Shown here one piece after another: positions 15,530-22,824 of a stretch of DNA of 64,000 nt; the first letter of the stretch is position 1, and every line of letters starts with the position of its first letter. Source of the DNA: JAPPHY01 sp034423135. Its GTDB lineage: Bacteria; Chloroflexota; Dehalococcoidia; Lucifugimonadales; UBA2985. Where the stretch lies: positions 62,001 to 126,000 of the forward strand of contig DAOUJC010000007.1 of NCBI GenBank assembly GCA_034423135.1, given 5' to 3'. The notes below the pieces were generated by a model. That model worked only from the letters and a program-made list of their open reading frames with translations, did no database searches and was not told where the DNA came from. The position numbers and the translations under genes are program-made.

Positions 15530-16198
15530 TTAATCCTGAATTATCCGTAAATTGCCTCTTGCTGAATCCCATGCCTTGTATCTCTCCATTAGAGCCTCTA
15601 TTTCGTCCTTCACCAAAGTGTAGGTCTCCTTCAGAAAAGCTTCATCAACCAGCACAAAGTCGAGCCAGTCGTAGACACCTTTGCTTTTGAGAAGCCTCTC
15701 TCTTTTGCTGTCTGCAATCGTGTCGATGCGTCCGTTGGTATGTGCGATCACATTTCGAAGATCCGAAAGAAGCGAGAGTCGTTCCCAACTTATGTTAGTC
15801 TTCGACAGTTCAAACTGTAGAACTTCGCTATAGTATTTCTTAGCTCGCTCGAGCACGTCACCCTTCAAATCGTTTATGGAGATTCGTACGTTCTGCTTCT
15901 TTTGGATCAGTATGGCGATCTCCAGCACTGTCGTCTCATAAACCGCAAAAAGGCTCACTAGAAAAGGGTTGCGCAATACTCGCGGAATAACTACATCAAC
16001 ACGATATTTGTACTCTTGACGAAGCGCGCCCCATTCTGCCTCATCGAAAAAGGGAAGCTTCTCCATTTCAGCTTGGAATCTGGATTCAGCGTCATTCTCC
16101 GCCCACTTAGCTTGCTGCTCTATGAGTTCCAGGTGGTCCCTAAGTGTGGCCAACTCCATAGATACTTCAAGCAATCTGAAATCAAGCTTGATCTCCAA
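15530..16198 (-). CDS. Unknown protein with HEPN-like RNxxAH motif
   Basis: The 222-residue protein is highly helical. Around residues 145-156 it reads SDLRNVIAHTNG, which matches the Rx4-6H active-site motif (Arg148, His153) of HEPN ribonuclease domains such as the RiboL-PSP-HEPN and Abi groups. The N-terminal half is a charged helix, LATLRDHLELIEQQAKWAE. The gene is AT-richer than its neighbours and lies 119 bp after a second unknown gene on the same strand, suggesting joint transfer. HEPN proteins are often RNases in toxin-antitoxin or abortive infection systems. The activity here is inferred from one motif. Confidence 0.6.
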   Translation of the reverse strand: MEIKLDFRLLEVSMELATLRDHLELIEQQAKWAENDAESRFQAEMEKLPFFDEAEWGALRQEYKYRVDVVIPRVLRNPFLVSLFAVYETTVLEIAILIQKKQNVRISINDLKGDVLERAKKYYSEVLQFELSKTNISWERLSLLSDLRNVIAHTNGRIDTIADSKRERLLKSKGVYDWLDFVLVDEAFLKETYTLVKDEIEALMERYKAWDSARGNLRIIQD

Positions 16199-16317
16199 TT
16201 TTTTGGTTCTCCTAATCCTGTCAACTATGAAGTATTAAGCTGCTATCGCACTTTCTACAGCAAGTGTTGAGCCATACGAGGTTTTCGCGAAATACACTGG
16301 TGCAGTCCTGGATGCGG

Positions 16318-17082
16318 CTACTGCCCGCCGTCCTCTGTGAGAATCACCATTCGAAGTCCGAATCGTGTGGTCAGTAAACGATGGGTGTCCCTCAAGATTG
16401 AAGCTATGTCGTTATCAAGATCGAGCATGCCAGAGCTGGTCATGCTGACTTCCCTAGACGCGACGAGAAGCTTTAGCCGGAGGTTCCGAAAAAACTCTTC
16501 ATCTATCGTTTCCGCTTCTCCCATCGCTGCGTAGTGCTCCTCCGCAGTAAATTTCCCCTCCAACCTAAATGGTTCCGAATGCCAAGAAGGGGTTGCGTCA
16601 CTCCGAGTGAAGGTCATGTAATGGACTTCGTTGTCATGAACACATGGTAGTGACTCTAGCGGTGCCCAAAGGCTGTTCGTAGTGACAATGCCTCGGCTGA
16701 ACAGGGCATCGAACACAGCCTGACTGTGAAACTTAGGAGCTACGTAGTAAACACTGCCTACAATATCCGCAAGGCGCTTGAGTTGGCTGTGTTGGTCGGT
16801 CCCACTCAACTGATTGGGCCTGACGCGTGTCGTGAGTCGTACGCGATAGTGAGCTTGGTGATGATACGACCAGTGGATAGCGTTGCTGCGATTCAAGTAC
16901 ACCGAGAGTTTGAACTGAAAGAATCGAGGATGTCCTTTGTAACCAAGTTTCAAGTCATAACCCTTATCTGCTTCGTCTATTAGGGAAGGCAGTTCGGGAG
17001 CGGCCGTGAGACCCGGAGTGTGACTAATGTACTCGTGGGTGAAGGCGAACCCGTACGAGAACTCTGAGAACTCAGCAAACAT
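16318..17082 (-). CDS. Unknown protein, possible PD-(D/E)XK nuclease-like fold
   Basis: The 254-residue product has no family I can name. Residues 42-59 read YDLKLGYKGHPRFFQFKL: an Asp (43), a beta hairpin, then Gln-Phe-Lys (56-58), which resembles the D...QxK core of PD-(D/E)XK nucleases of the Mrr type. An upstream Glu17 (FTHEY) would fit the preceding helix. The rest is mixed, ending in a helix with LDLDNDIASILRDTHRLL. Codon use is AT-richer than in the flanking core genes. It precedes the HEPN-like gene on the same strand. A two-gene defence or toxin module is possible but unproven. Confidence 0.5.
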   Translation of the reverse strand: MFAEFSEFSYGFAFTHEYISHTPGLTAAPELPSLIDEADKGYDLKLGYKGHPRFFQFKLSVYLNRSNAIHWSYHHQAHYRVRLTTRVRPNQLSGTDQHSQLKRLADIVGSVYYVAPKFHSQAVFDALFSRGIVTTNSLWAPLESLPCVHDNEVHYMTFTRSDATPSWHSEPFRLEGKFTAEEHYAAMGEAETIDEEFFRNLRLKLLVASREVSMTSSGMLDLDNDIASILRDTHRLLTTRFGLRMVILTEDGGQ

Positions 17083-17295
17083 CGTCTCTAGTTGGGCATT
17101 CCAATAAGCAGCATGTCTGTAACCTCAAGCTCGGTTGATCCTGAGGGCATAGGAGCATCATAATCGCGTTGCTTAAGCGGGTCAAACGCCACTCTGTGGG
17201 CAAGCCCTGCCTGCGTGGCCAATTTGGTTGAGTCCTCCCTCCCAACACCCCCCACTGATAGCCCCCGCCAATCGCTCCAATAGGCAAAGCCGCTA

Positions 17296-17323
17296 TTGAA
17301 TTATATCTCGCAGGGTTTATACT
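17296..17323 (+). promoter_or_regulatory. Sigma70-type promoter of the citrate synthase gene
   Basis: TTGAAT (17296-17301), a 16-nt spacer and TATACT (17318-17323) lie about 87 nt before the ATG. The remainder of the 327-bp gap 17083-17409 shows no other feature. Confidence 0.6.
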
Positions 17324-17409
17324 TGATTCGTGATGCACGTGCGCACCGAGGCGTGCAGGCGAGGGAGGCGGCGCGGCAATTCGCTAAACAATCTTCCAAG
17401 GGGGGCGCG

Positions 17410-18546
17410 ATGACAACGGACATAGAGCTCAAGAGGGGATTGCAGGGCGTCTATATCGACAAGACGCAGTCCAGTTTCATCGACGGCACCGAGGGCAAGC
17501 TGCTCTACCGCGGCTACTCCATCCACGACCTGGCCGAGATGGCCACCTTCGAGGAGACGGTCTACCTGCTGCTCTACAGCAAGCTGCCCAACCAGGACGA
17601 GCTCGACGCCTTCGACGCGGAGCTCCGCGCCAATCGCGCCATTCCCGCCGAGGTGCTGGAGATCATCCGGCTCACCAAGGACGCCCATCCGATGGACGTT
17701 CTTCGCACCGCCGTTTCCGCCCTCGCATCCTTCGACCCGGACACCCCCGACAACTCCGCGGAAGCCACCCTCCGCAAGGGCATCCGGCTCACCGCGCAGG
17801 CCCCCACAATCGTCACGGCGCACGCCCGCATCGTCCAGGGCCTGGAGCCGGTCGCTCCCAACCCCAACCTGAAGCAGGCCGCCAACTTCCTCTACATGCT
17901 CTTCGGCAAGGAGCCGACTGCTGCCGAGGCGCGCCTCATGGAGAAGGACTTCGTGCTGCACGCCGAGCACGGCATCAATGCGTCGGCCTTCGCCGCCCGC
18001 GTGGCTGCCAGCACCATATCCGACCTGCACTCGGCCGTCGTGTCGGGCATCGGGACGCTCAAGGGCCCGGCCCACGGCGGCGCCGCCGAGGAGGTCATGA
18101 AGATGGCCCTCGACATCGGCGAGGAGGACAAGGCGGAGGAGTACACCCGCGGCATCCTCGAAAGCGGGGGCCGCGTCATGGGCTTCGGCCACCGCGTCTA
18201 CAAGGTGGAGGACCCGCGGGCCAGGCACCTGAAGGCGGAGTGCGAGGCCCTGGGCATGGAGCGAGGCCAGCCCAAGTGGTTCAGCATTCTCAGCAAGGTG
18301 GCGGAGGTCATGGAGCCGTACCGGGCCAGGGGCATCTGCCCCAACGTGGACTTCTGGGCGGGCGCAATGTACCACCTGCTGGAGATTCCCAAGGACATCT
18401 TCATCTGCATCTTCGCCATGGGCCGCATCCCCGGCTGGACGGTCCAGGTGATGGAGCAGCACTCCAACAACATACTCCTGCGCCCACTGCTCCTCTACGA
18501 AGGGCCGATGGACCTGGAGTACACGCCGCTCGATCAGCGAGGATAG
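17410..18546 (+). CDS. gltA: Citrate synthase
   Basis: The 378-residue enzyme condenses oxaloacetate and acetyl-CoA to citrate, the entry step of the TCA cycle. Active-site blocks are HAEHGINAS (His about 184), GFGHRVYK (His about 261) and NVDFWAG (Asp about 314). The chosen ATG follows AAGGGGG, and its protein (MTTDIELKRGL) matches the usual N-terminus of bacterial short-form citrate synthases. A longer frame back to 17296 would include the promoter. Related 2-methylcitrate synthases look similar, but no prp genes are nearby. Confidence 0.95.
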   Translation: MTTDIELKRGLQGVYIDKTQSSFIDGTEGKLLYRGYSIHDLAEMATFEETVYLLLYSKLPNQDELDAFDAELRANRAIPAEVLEIIRLTKDAHPMDVLRTAVSALASFDPDTPDNSAEATLRKGIRLTAQAPTIVTAHARIVQGLEPVAPNPNLKQAANFLYMLFGKEPTAAEARLMEKDFVLHAEHGINASAFAARVAASTISDLHSAVVSGIGTLKGPAHGGAAEEVMKMALDIGEEDKAEEYTRGILESGGRVMGFGHRVYKVEDPRARHLKAECEALGMERGQPKWFSILSKVAEVMEPYRARGICPNVDFWAGAMYHLLEIPKDIFICIFAMGRIPGWTVQVMEQHSNNILLRPLLLYEGPMDLEYTPLDQRG

Positions 18547-18604
18547 GCCCCGCGGCGCGACACGCCCCGCGATTCGACGACTCGCGGCGGGCGAACCTCT
18601 GCCG

Positions 18605-19864
18605 ATGCGTGGCGCCGCTGTGACCGAACAACACGACAGCAGCGCGGAGCCGCTGGCCACCATCGAGCGGCTCATCGCTGAGCACGGCCGCATCACGTTC
18701 GCCCGCTTCATGGAGCTGGCGCTCTACGGCCCCGGCGGCTACTACGTCAACGAGGACCGCTCAAGAACGGGCGACTACTTCACGGCCCCGTCGGCACACC
18801 CTGCGTTCGGCGCGCTCCTCGCGGTTCAAGTCAGGCAGCTGTGGGAGCTCATGGGCTCGCCGCCGCGGTTCCAAGTCGTCGAGGTTGGCGCGGGCGGTTG
18901 CCGGCTGGCGCAAGCGTTCGTGGACTACGCATCGCAGCTGTCGCCGGCGTTCGCGCAGGCGCTGGAGTACGCGGCGGTGGACTGCTCGATCACGAGTCCC
19001 GCGGACGTGCGGCTGCAGACGGTCAAGGGCTTCGGCCTGCCATTCAGAGGCGTAGAGGGCTGCGTGCTCTCCAACGAGTTGCCGGACGCCTTTCCCGTGC
19101 ACCGGTTCGCGACACGCGACGGCCGCGTGCTGGAGGTGTACGTCACACTGGAGGACGGCGCGCTGCGCGAGGCACTCGACGAGCCATCGACGCCGCGGAT
19201 AGAGCAGAGGCTGCGCGGCTTGGGCGTTGACCTGCCGGACGGCTTCCGCGGCGAGGTCAACCTTGTGCTGGACGACTGGATGGAAGAGGTGTCTCAGGTG
19301 CTTACGCGCGGCCTCGTCCTGACGATCGACTACGGCCATGAGGCGCGCGAGCTGTACTCGCCGGAGAGGTCCGGCGGCACGCTGCGCTGCTACTACGACC
19401 ACACGCTGCAGGGAGACCCGTATCGCCGCGTAGGGCGGCAGGACATGACCTCCCACGTGGACTTCACGTCGCTGGCGCTCGCGGGTGAGCAGCGCGGGCT
19501 GACGGTTGCGGGGTTCACCACGCAACGTGAGTTCCTGCTGAACCTTGGGCTGGGCGGCCTCCGGGGATCGCTGGCGGACATGGAACTGTCGCAGAGGGAG
19601 CGGGACGCCAACCGCATGGGGATGCTGGAGCTTGCCAAGCCGGGAGGCATGGGAGACTTCCGTGTTCTGGCGCAGGCAAAGGGCTTGGAGGACGGCGTCG
19701 AGTTGCTGGGGTTCACGGCGAATAGCCCGCTGCGCGGCGGCTCACTCGCTGAGTCAGGATTGCTGCCCGCGCCGCTGCTGTCTTCGGAGCACCTTGACCT
19801 GATGGCGGGACGCTACCCGCATCTCGCGTGGGAGTGGGAGGGCATGTGGCCAGGGACGGAGTGA
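18605..19864 (+). CDS. MidA/NDUFAF7-family SAM-dependent methyltransferase
   Basis: The 419-residue protein belongs to the family of mitochondrial NDUFAF7, which methylates an arginine in complex I. Family features are ITFARFMELALYGPGGYY, the sequence RTGDYFTAPS, the SAM loop VEVGAGGCRLA and SNELPDAFPVHRF. Its bacterial substrate is not established. It follows gltA by 58 bp and may be co-transcribed. The start may be the GTG at 18620, since neither has a good ribosome site. Confidence 0.88.
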   Translation: MRGAAVTEQHDSSAEPLATIERLIAEHGRITFARFMELALYGPGGYYVNEDRSRTGDYFTAPSAHPAFGALLAVQVRQLWELMGSPPRFQVVEVGAGGCRLAQAFVDYASQLSPAFAQALEYAAVDCSITSPADVRLQTVKGFGLPFRGVEGCVLSNELPDAFPVHRFATRDGRVLEVYVTLEDGALREALDEPSTPRIEQRLRGLGVDLPDGFRGEVNLVLDDWMEEVSQVLTRGLVLTIDYGHEARELYSPERSGGTLRCYYDHTLQGDPYRRVGRQDMTSHVDFTSLALAGEQRGLTVAGFTTQREFLLNLGLGGLRGSLADMELSQRERDANRMGMLELAKPGGMGDFRVLAQAKGLEDGVELLGFTANSPLRGGSLAESGLLPAPLLSSEHLDLMAGRYPHLAWEWEGMWPGTE

Positions 19865-19938
19865 GGGTAGGGGCGTCCGCGTCGCAAATCCAGTTGCCGG
19901 CCTGACGATTGCAGTTCGAATGCGCCTGCCGGACGCAG

Positions 19939-20652
19939 CTAGCAGCCCAGCGTGGACGCGAGATCCTCGATGTCCGCGGCGTTGACATCGAAGTCTGATT
20001 CGGGAGCCACGTCCACGTCGACGTCCGGCCCGAACTCGTGCGGCCGGGCAACGAATGCGGTCCTGAGGCCTACCGCCTGCGCAGCCCGCAAGTCGCCTTT
20101 GTGGGCCGCCACCATCATGACCTCCTCCGGTCGCAGGCCCAGCAGGTCAGCCGCTCCCAGGTAGGTTTCCGGGTCGGGCTTGTAGCGCCTCATCAGCTCA
20201 GCGGAGAGGATGCAGTCCCAGGGCAGGCCGGCATGCCTGGCCATGTTGACGAGCAGGGCCACGTTGCCGTTTGACAGCGTGGCCACAATGAAGCGTTGGC
20301 GCAGCCGGGTCAGGCCCGCCACGGAGTCCGGCCACGGCGCGAGCCTGTGCCACACCCGGTTCCAGTCGTCTTTTTCGTGCTCAGTCAATCCTGCAATGCC
20401 AAAGTCGTCAAGGAGACCGTCGAGGATCATGCGATGCAGCGCGTCAATTTTGGTCCAGGGCAGCTCACCGCTCCGCACCCGGGCCATCGCGGGGGCGTAG
20501 CCTGCCCGCCACTGGTCGGCGAACGCAGCCCAGTCAGCGTCGATGCCCTTGGCGCTGCCCAGCTGCTCGCCCTCGCGGATGATTGTGCCGCGCCAGTCGA
20601 CCACGGTGCCAAACACATCAAAGGTCAGGGCCCTTACACTCGATAGGTTCAC
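19939..20652 (-). CDS. Haloacid dehalogenase type II-like HAD hydrolase
   Basis: The 237-residue protein has the HAD nucleophile motif LTFDVFGTVVDWRG (Asp12 region), motif II TLSNGN, then RRYKPDPETYLGAA with the conserved Lys, and MVAAHKGDLRAAQAVGL. The FDVFGTVVDWR and SNGN signatures are typical of L-2-haloacid dehalogenases, which hydrolyse 2-haloacids to 2-hydroxyacids, but many members act on other substrates. It is the last gene of the leftward arg-rpe direction and directly follows the duplicated rpe end and toxin-antitoxin insert. Confidence 0.85.
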   Translation of the reverse strand: MNLSSVRALTFDVFGTVVDWRGTIIREGEQLGSAKGIDADWAAFADQWRAGYAPAMARVRSGELPWTKIDALHRMILDGLLDDFGIAGLTEHEKDDWNRVWHRLAPWPDSVAGLTRLRQRFIVATLSNGNVALLVNMARHAGLPWDCILSAELMRRYKPDPETYLGAADLLGLRPEEVMMVAAHKGDLRAAQAVGLRTAFVARPHEFGPDVDVDVAPESDFDVNAADIEDLASTLGC

Positions 20653-20666
20653 GGGCTGTTCCTGCG

Positions 20667-20770
20667 CCGCCGCAGTGTCACTCCCCGGATGCGCCCAGCC
20701 GCTGTTTGAGCAGCCGAACCGCCGCTTCGAGGCCGTCCGGGTGGTCGAATACGGCCGAGCCGGCGACCAC
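20667..20770 (-). pseudogene. Duplicated 3' end of rpe (remnant)
   Basis: These 104 bp match the last 104 bp of the rpe region at 21772-21875, with 7 mismatches by eye, at an offset of exactly 1105 bp. The frame still encodes the last 30 or so residues of ribulose-phosphate epimerase (VVAGSAVFDHPDG through RLGASGE and stop). The match begins 4 bp beyond the antitoxin stop codon. It looks like the displaced original gene end, left when the toxin-antitoxin segment arrived carrying its own copy. Confidence 0.85.
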
Positions 20771-20774
20771 CATG

Positions 20775-20975
20775 CTATTCGGCACGTTGGGCGATCAACG
20801 CGCGCACAGTTGGCACTATTTCCTTGGGTACCTCCATGACCACCTGTGTGGGATCCTCAAATGTGGCCTCGTCCTCTGCGACGGCTTCCTCCTCTGTCAG
20901 CGAGTTGTAGTGATTGAGGACGAGTTGCACGCGCTTCTCGTCCCACCCCGGCGGGAAGTTGGGCTTGTTCTTCAT
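20775..20975 (-). CDS. Antitoxin-like protein partner of a BrnT-like toxin
   Basis: The 66-residue acidic protein begins MKNKPNFPPGWDEKRVQ, continues EEEAVAEDEATFED and ends in a helix with VPKEIVPTVRALIAQ. This pattern is widespread in cyanobacteria and Chloroflexota next to BrnT/DUF4258-like toxins. The ATG overlaps the toxin stop (ATGA, 20972-20975). The toxin-first order is that of BrnTA modules. It probably binds the toxin and the promoter, by analogy only. Confidence 0.72.
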   Translation of the reverse strand: MKNKPNFPPGWDEKRVQLVLNHYNSLTEEEAVAEDEATFEDPTQVVMEVPKEIVPTVRALIAQRAE

Positions 20976-21169
20976 CTTCCTCTCCTCCTCATTCGCCTTC
21001 GAAGGGCGGCGAGTGGCTTTCCTCTCAAATCGTAGGCTGTGATTACGAAGACCTGATCGGGCATAGGATCCGGTACATAGATGACACGGAGAAAGCGTCC
21101 GTTTGTGGTTCGTCCCATGGCGACTCGTGACCCCTCTCGGCCGGGCCGGTCCTCGCTCGGAGACTCCAT
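20972..21169 (-). CDS. BrnT/DUF4258-like toxin, N-terminus uncertain
   Basis: From the ATG at 21167-21169 the product is 65 residues with GRTTNGRFLRVIYVP, VFVITAYDLRGKPLAA and a basic tail RRRMRRRGR, matching the C-terminal two thirds of BrnT-like RNase toxins. The frame remains open upstream to 21256 and encodes the expected N-terminal part (VRFYIDPESSLPHILTHG, then GEVQDVM). No ATG, GTG or TTG is available there, only GTA at 21254-21256 after a stop. Either an unusual start is used or the toxin has lost its proper start and is truncated. Confidence 0.65.
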   Translation of the reverse strand: MESPSEDRPGREGSRVAMGRTTNGRFLRVIYVPDPMPDQVFVITAYDLRGKPLAALRRRMRRRGR

Positions 21170-21261
21170 GACATCCTGAACTTCACCCTCAGTAATGCCG
21201 TGAGTCAGAATATGAGGTAGGCTCGATTCTGGGTCAATGTAGAACCTGACGTTTACGGTTC

Positions 21262-21771
21262 ACCCTTTCCCCGCTAATCCAAGTCCCAGGCTCCACGAAT
21301 GTGGCCAGCCCTGTTGACTGGTCAACTAGCAGAAGTGGGGCCTGTGCTGAGATTAGCACTGTCTGGTATTTCCCTCGTCTACTTTGGCTGTGCTTCGCAA
21401 ATGCGTGAAGTGCACCAGGGGACGGAAGTGTCCACGCAGAATCTCCGCTCGACTATACCTTACAGGATGCCTAACTCCACAAGAGCCTCCCTGGGTAGTC
21501 CTTGCCGTTCGACAGCCCGAGCCGCTCATCTGAATTTCAGTATATCACCTGGCCTGATCTTCTGTACTACTGATCACGCCACATATCCGGGGCCTTGCGT
21601 CGGCACCCGCGACCGATGTATCCAATGACAGCATTTATCGCCCACCATCTGACCTTAGTGAGGATTAGGTGACTTCGAATAGTGACGCAAGGAGCGTGAA
21701 CGCCGTCAACTGCTCCGCCAGCTCACGCACTCCGACAAGCTCTGGGTGATCGGACTACGCGGCTGCCCACA
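21262..21771. other. 510-bp non-coding part of the toxin-antitoxin insert
   Basis: No convincing gene is present on either strand. A near-perfect palindrome GTTGAC-TG-GTCAAC lies at 21313-21326, about 55 bp upstream of the toxin frame, and could be its operator. The composition is less GC-rich than the flanking rpe and HAD genes, consistent with foreign origin. Confidence 0.4.
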
Positions 21772-21782
21772 CCGCCGCAGCC

Positions 21783-22457
21783 TCACTCCCCGGATGCGCC
21801 CAGCCGCTGCTTGAGCAGCCGTACCGCCGCTTCGAGGCCGTCCGGGTGGTCGAAGACAGCCGAGCCAGCGACCACGACCTGCGCGCCCGCGTCCGCAACC
21901 AGCGGTGCCGTGTCGGCGTTGACGCCGCCGTCAACCTCCACAACGGCTTCCGAATCCCGATGGCGCAGGAGATCGCGCATTCGCGCAATCTTGTGCGGGC
22001 TGGACGGTATGAACTTCTGGGCGGGCAGGCCGGGGTTCACCGACATCACCAGCACCTGGTCCAGCCACGGCAGCGTCTCCTCGATGGCGTTCACTGACGT
22101 GGCGGGGCTGATGGCCACGCCCGCCCGCGCGCCCCGCGACCGGATGCGGTCGACAGTCCAGTGCAGGTGTACGCACGCCTCGTAATGGAATGTCACAATG
22201 TCCGCGCCAGCGTCGATGAACGAGTCCACGTGGCGTTCCGGATTCTCCACCATCATGTGAATGTCCAGGGGCAGGTGCGTCCACCGCCGGATGGCCTCGA
22301 CGGTGCGAGGCCCCCACGTGAGCGCCGGCACAAAGTGGCCGTCCATGATGTCTACGTGTATGAGGTCTGCGCCGGCGCGCGTCACCTCGGCCACGTGCTC
22401 GCCCAGCCGGGCGAAGTCGGCGGACAGGATGGATGGAGCCAGCTTGATTTCAGCCAT
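21783..22457 (-). CDS. rpe: Ribulose-phosphate 3-epimerase
   Basis: The 224-residue TIM-barrel enzyme interconverts ribulose 5-phosphate and xylulose 5-phosphate in the pentose phosphate pathway. Motifs include LAPSILSADFARLG, HVDIMDGHFVPALT (metal His and catalytic Asp), DIHMMVENPE, VMSVNPG and VEVDGGVN. The ATG at 22455-22457 has GAGG 6 nt upstream and gives normal family length; a longer frame to 22499 is less likely. It overlaps the end of the small gene before it. Its 3' end exists in two copies flanking the toxin-antitoxin insert. Confidence 0.95.
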   Translation of the reverse strand: MAEIKLAPSILSADFARLGEHVAEVTRAGADLIHVDIMDGHFVPALTWGPRTVEAIRRWTHLPLDIHMMVENPERHVDSFIDAGADIVTFHYEACVHLHWTVDRIRSRGARAGVAISPATSVNAIEETLPWLDQVLVMSVNPGLPAQKFIPSSPHKIARMRDLLRHRDSEAVVEVDGGVNADTAPLVADAGAQVVVAGSAVFDHPDGLEAAVRLLKQRLGASGE

Positions 22458-22824
22458 TGCGTGCCTCGCTCTCGGCGACCCAGCGTCGGTATCCGACAAG
22501 CCTGTCGAACGTCTCGGCTGCAGCCTGCGCGTGTTCGACGGCCAGCGCGCTGAAACCCCATTCGTCGCCCCATCTCGCCACGCAGTCCTCCAGCGTCAGG
22601 AAGCCGCTGTAGGTAGTGACGGCCTTCTCCATATACGCGAGGGCGTTGGCGCTCATTACCAGTTCTTCACACAACCGCAGCAGTTCGGGATTGTCCCCTT
22701 CCTGGGTGATTTGACTGAATCGCTGAGAAGGATAACCCAGGGCGCGATTGTTGGACAAGACCATCTTCACAGCACTCCGCAAGCTCCCCGGATTTGTCAC
22801 GCTCTGTGTTGAAGGCTGCACCAT
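22450..22824 (-). CDS. Hypothetical 124-aa protein between argH and rpe
   Basis: I do not recognise this family. The protein is mostly helical, with LLRLCEELVMSANALAYMEKAV in the middle and a C-terminal helix AVEHAQAAAETFDRLVGYRRW. It is surely translated: its ATG overlaps the argH stop (TGATG at 22822-22826), and its own stop overlaps the rpe ATG (22450-22457). Tight coupling on both sides suggests co-expression with arginine biosynthesis and rpe. No catalytic motif is visible. Confidence 0.7.
   Translation of the reverse strand: MVQPSTQSVTNPGSLRSAVKMVLSNNRALGYPSQRFSQITQEGDNPELLRLCEELVMSANALAYMEKAVTTYSGFLTLEDCVARWGDEWGFSALAVEHAQAAAETFDRLVGYRRWVAESEARNG

Noticed and set aside
18605..19864. 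MidA-type methyltransferase as evidence for an adjacent complex I operon
   Set aside because: No nuo genes are present nearby. The family link to complex I comes from eukaryotes and is not supported by context here.
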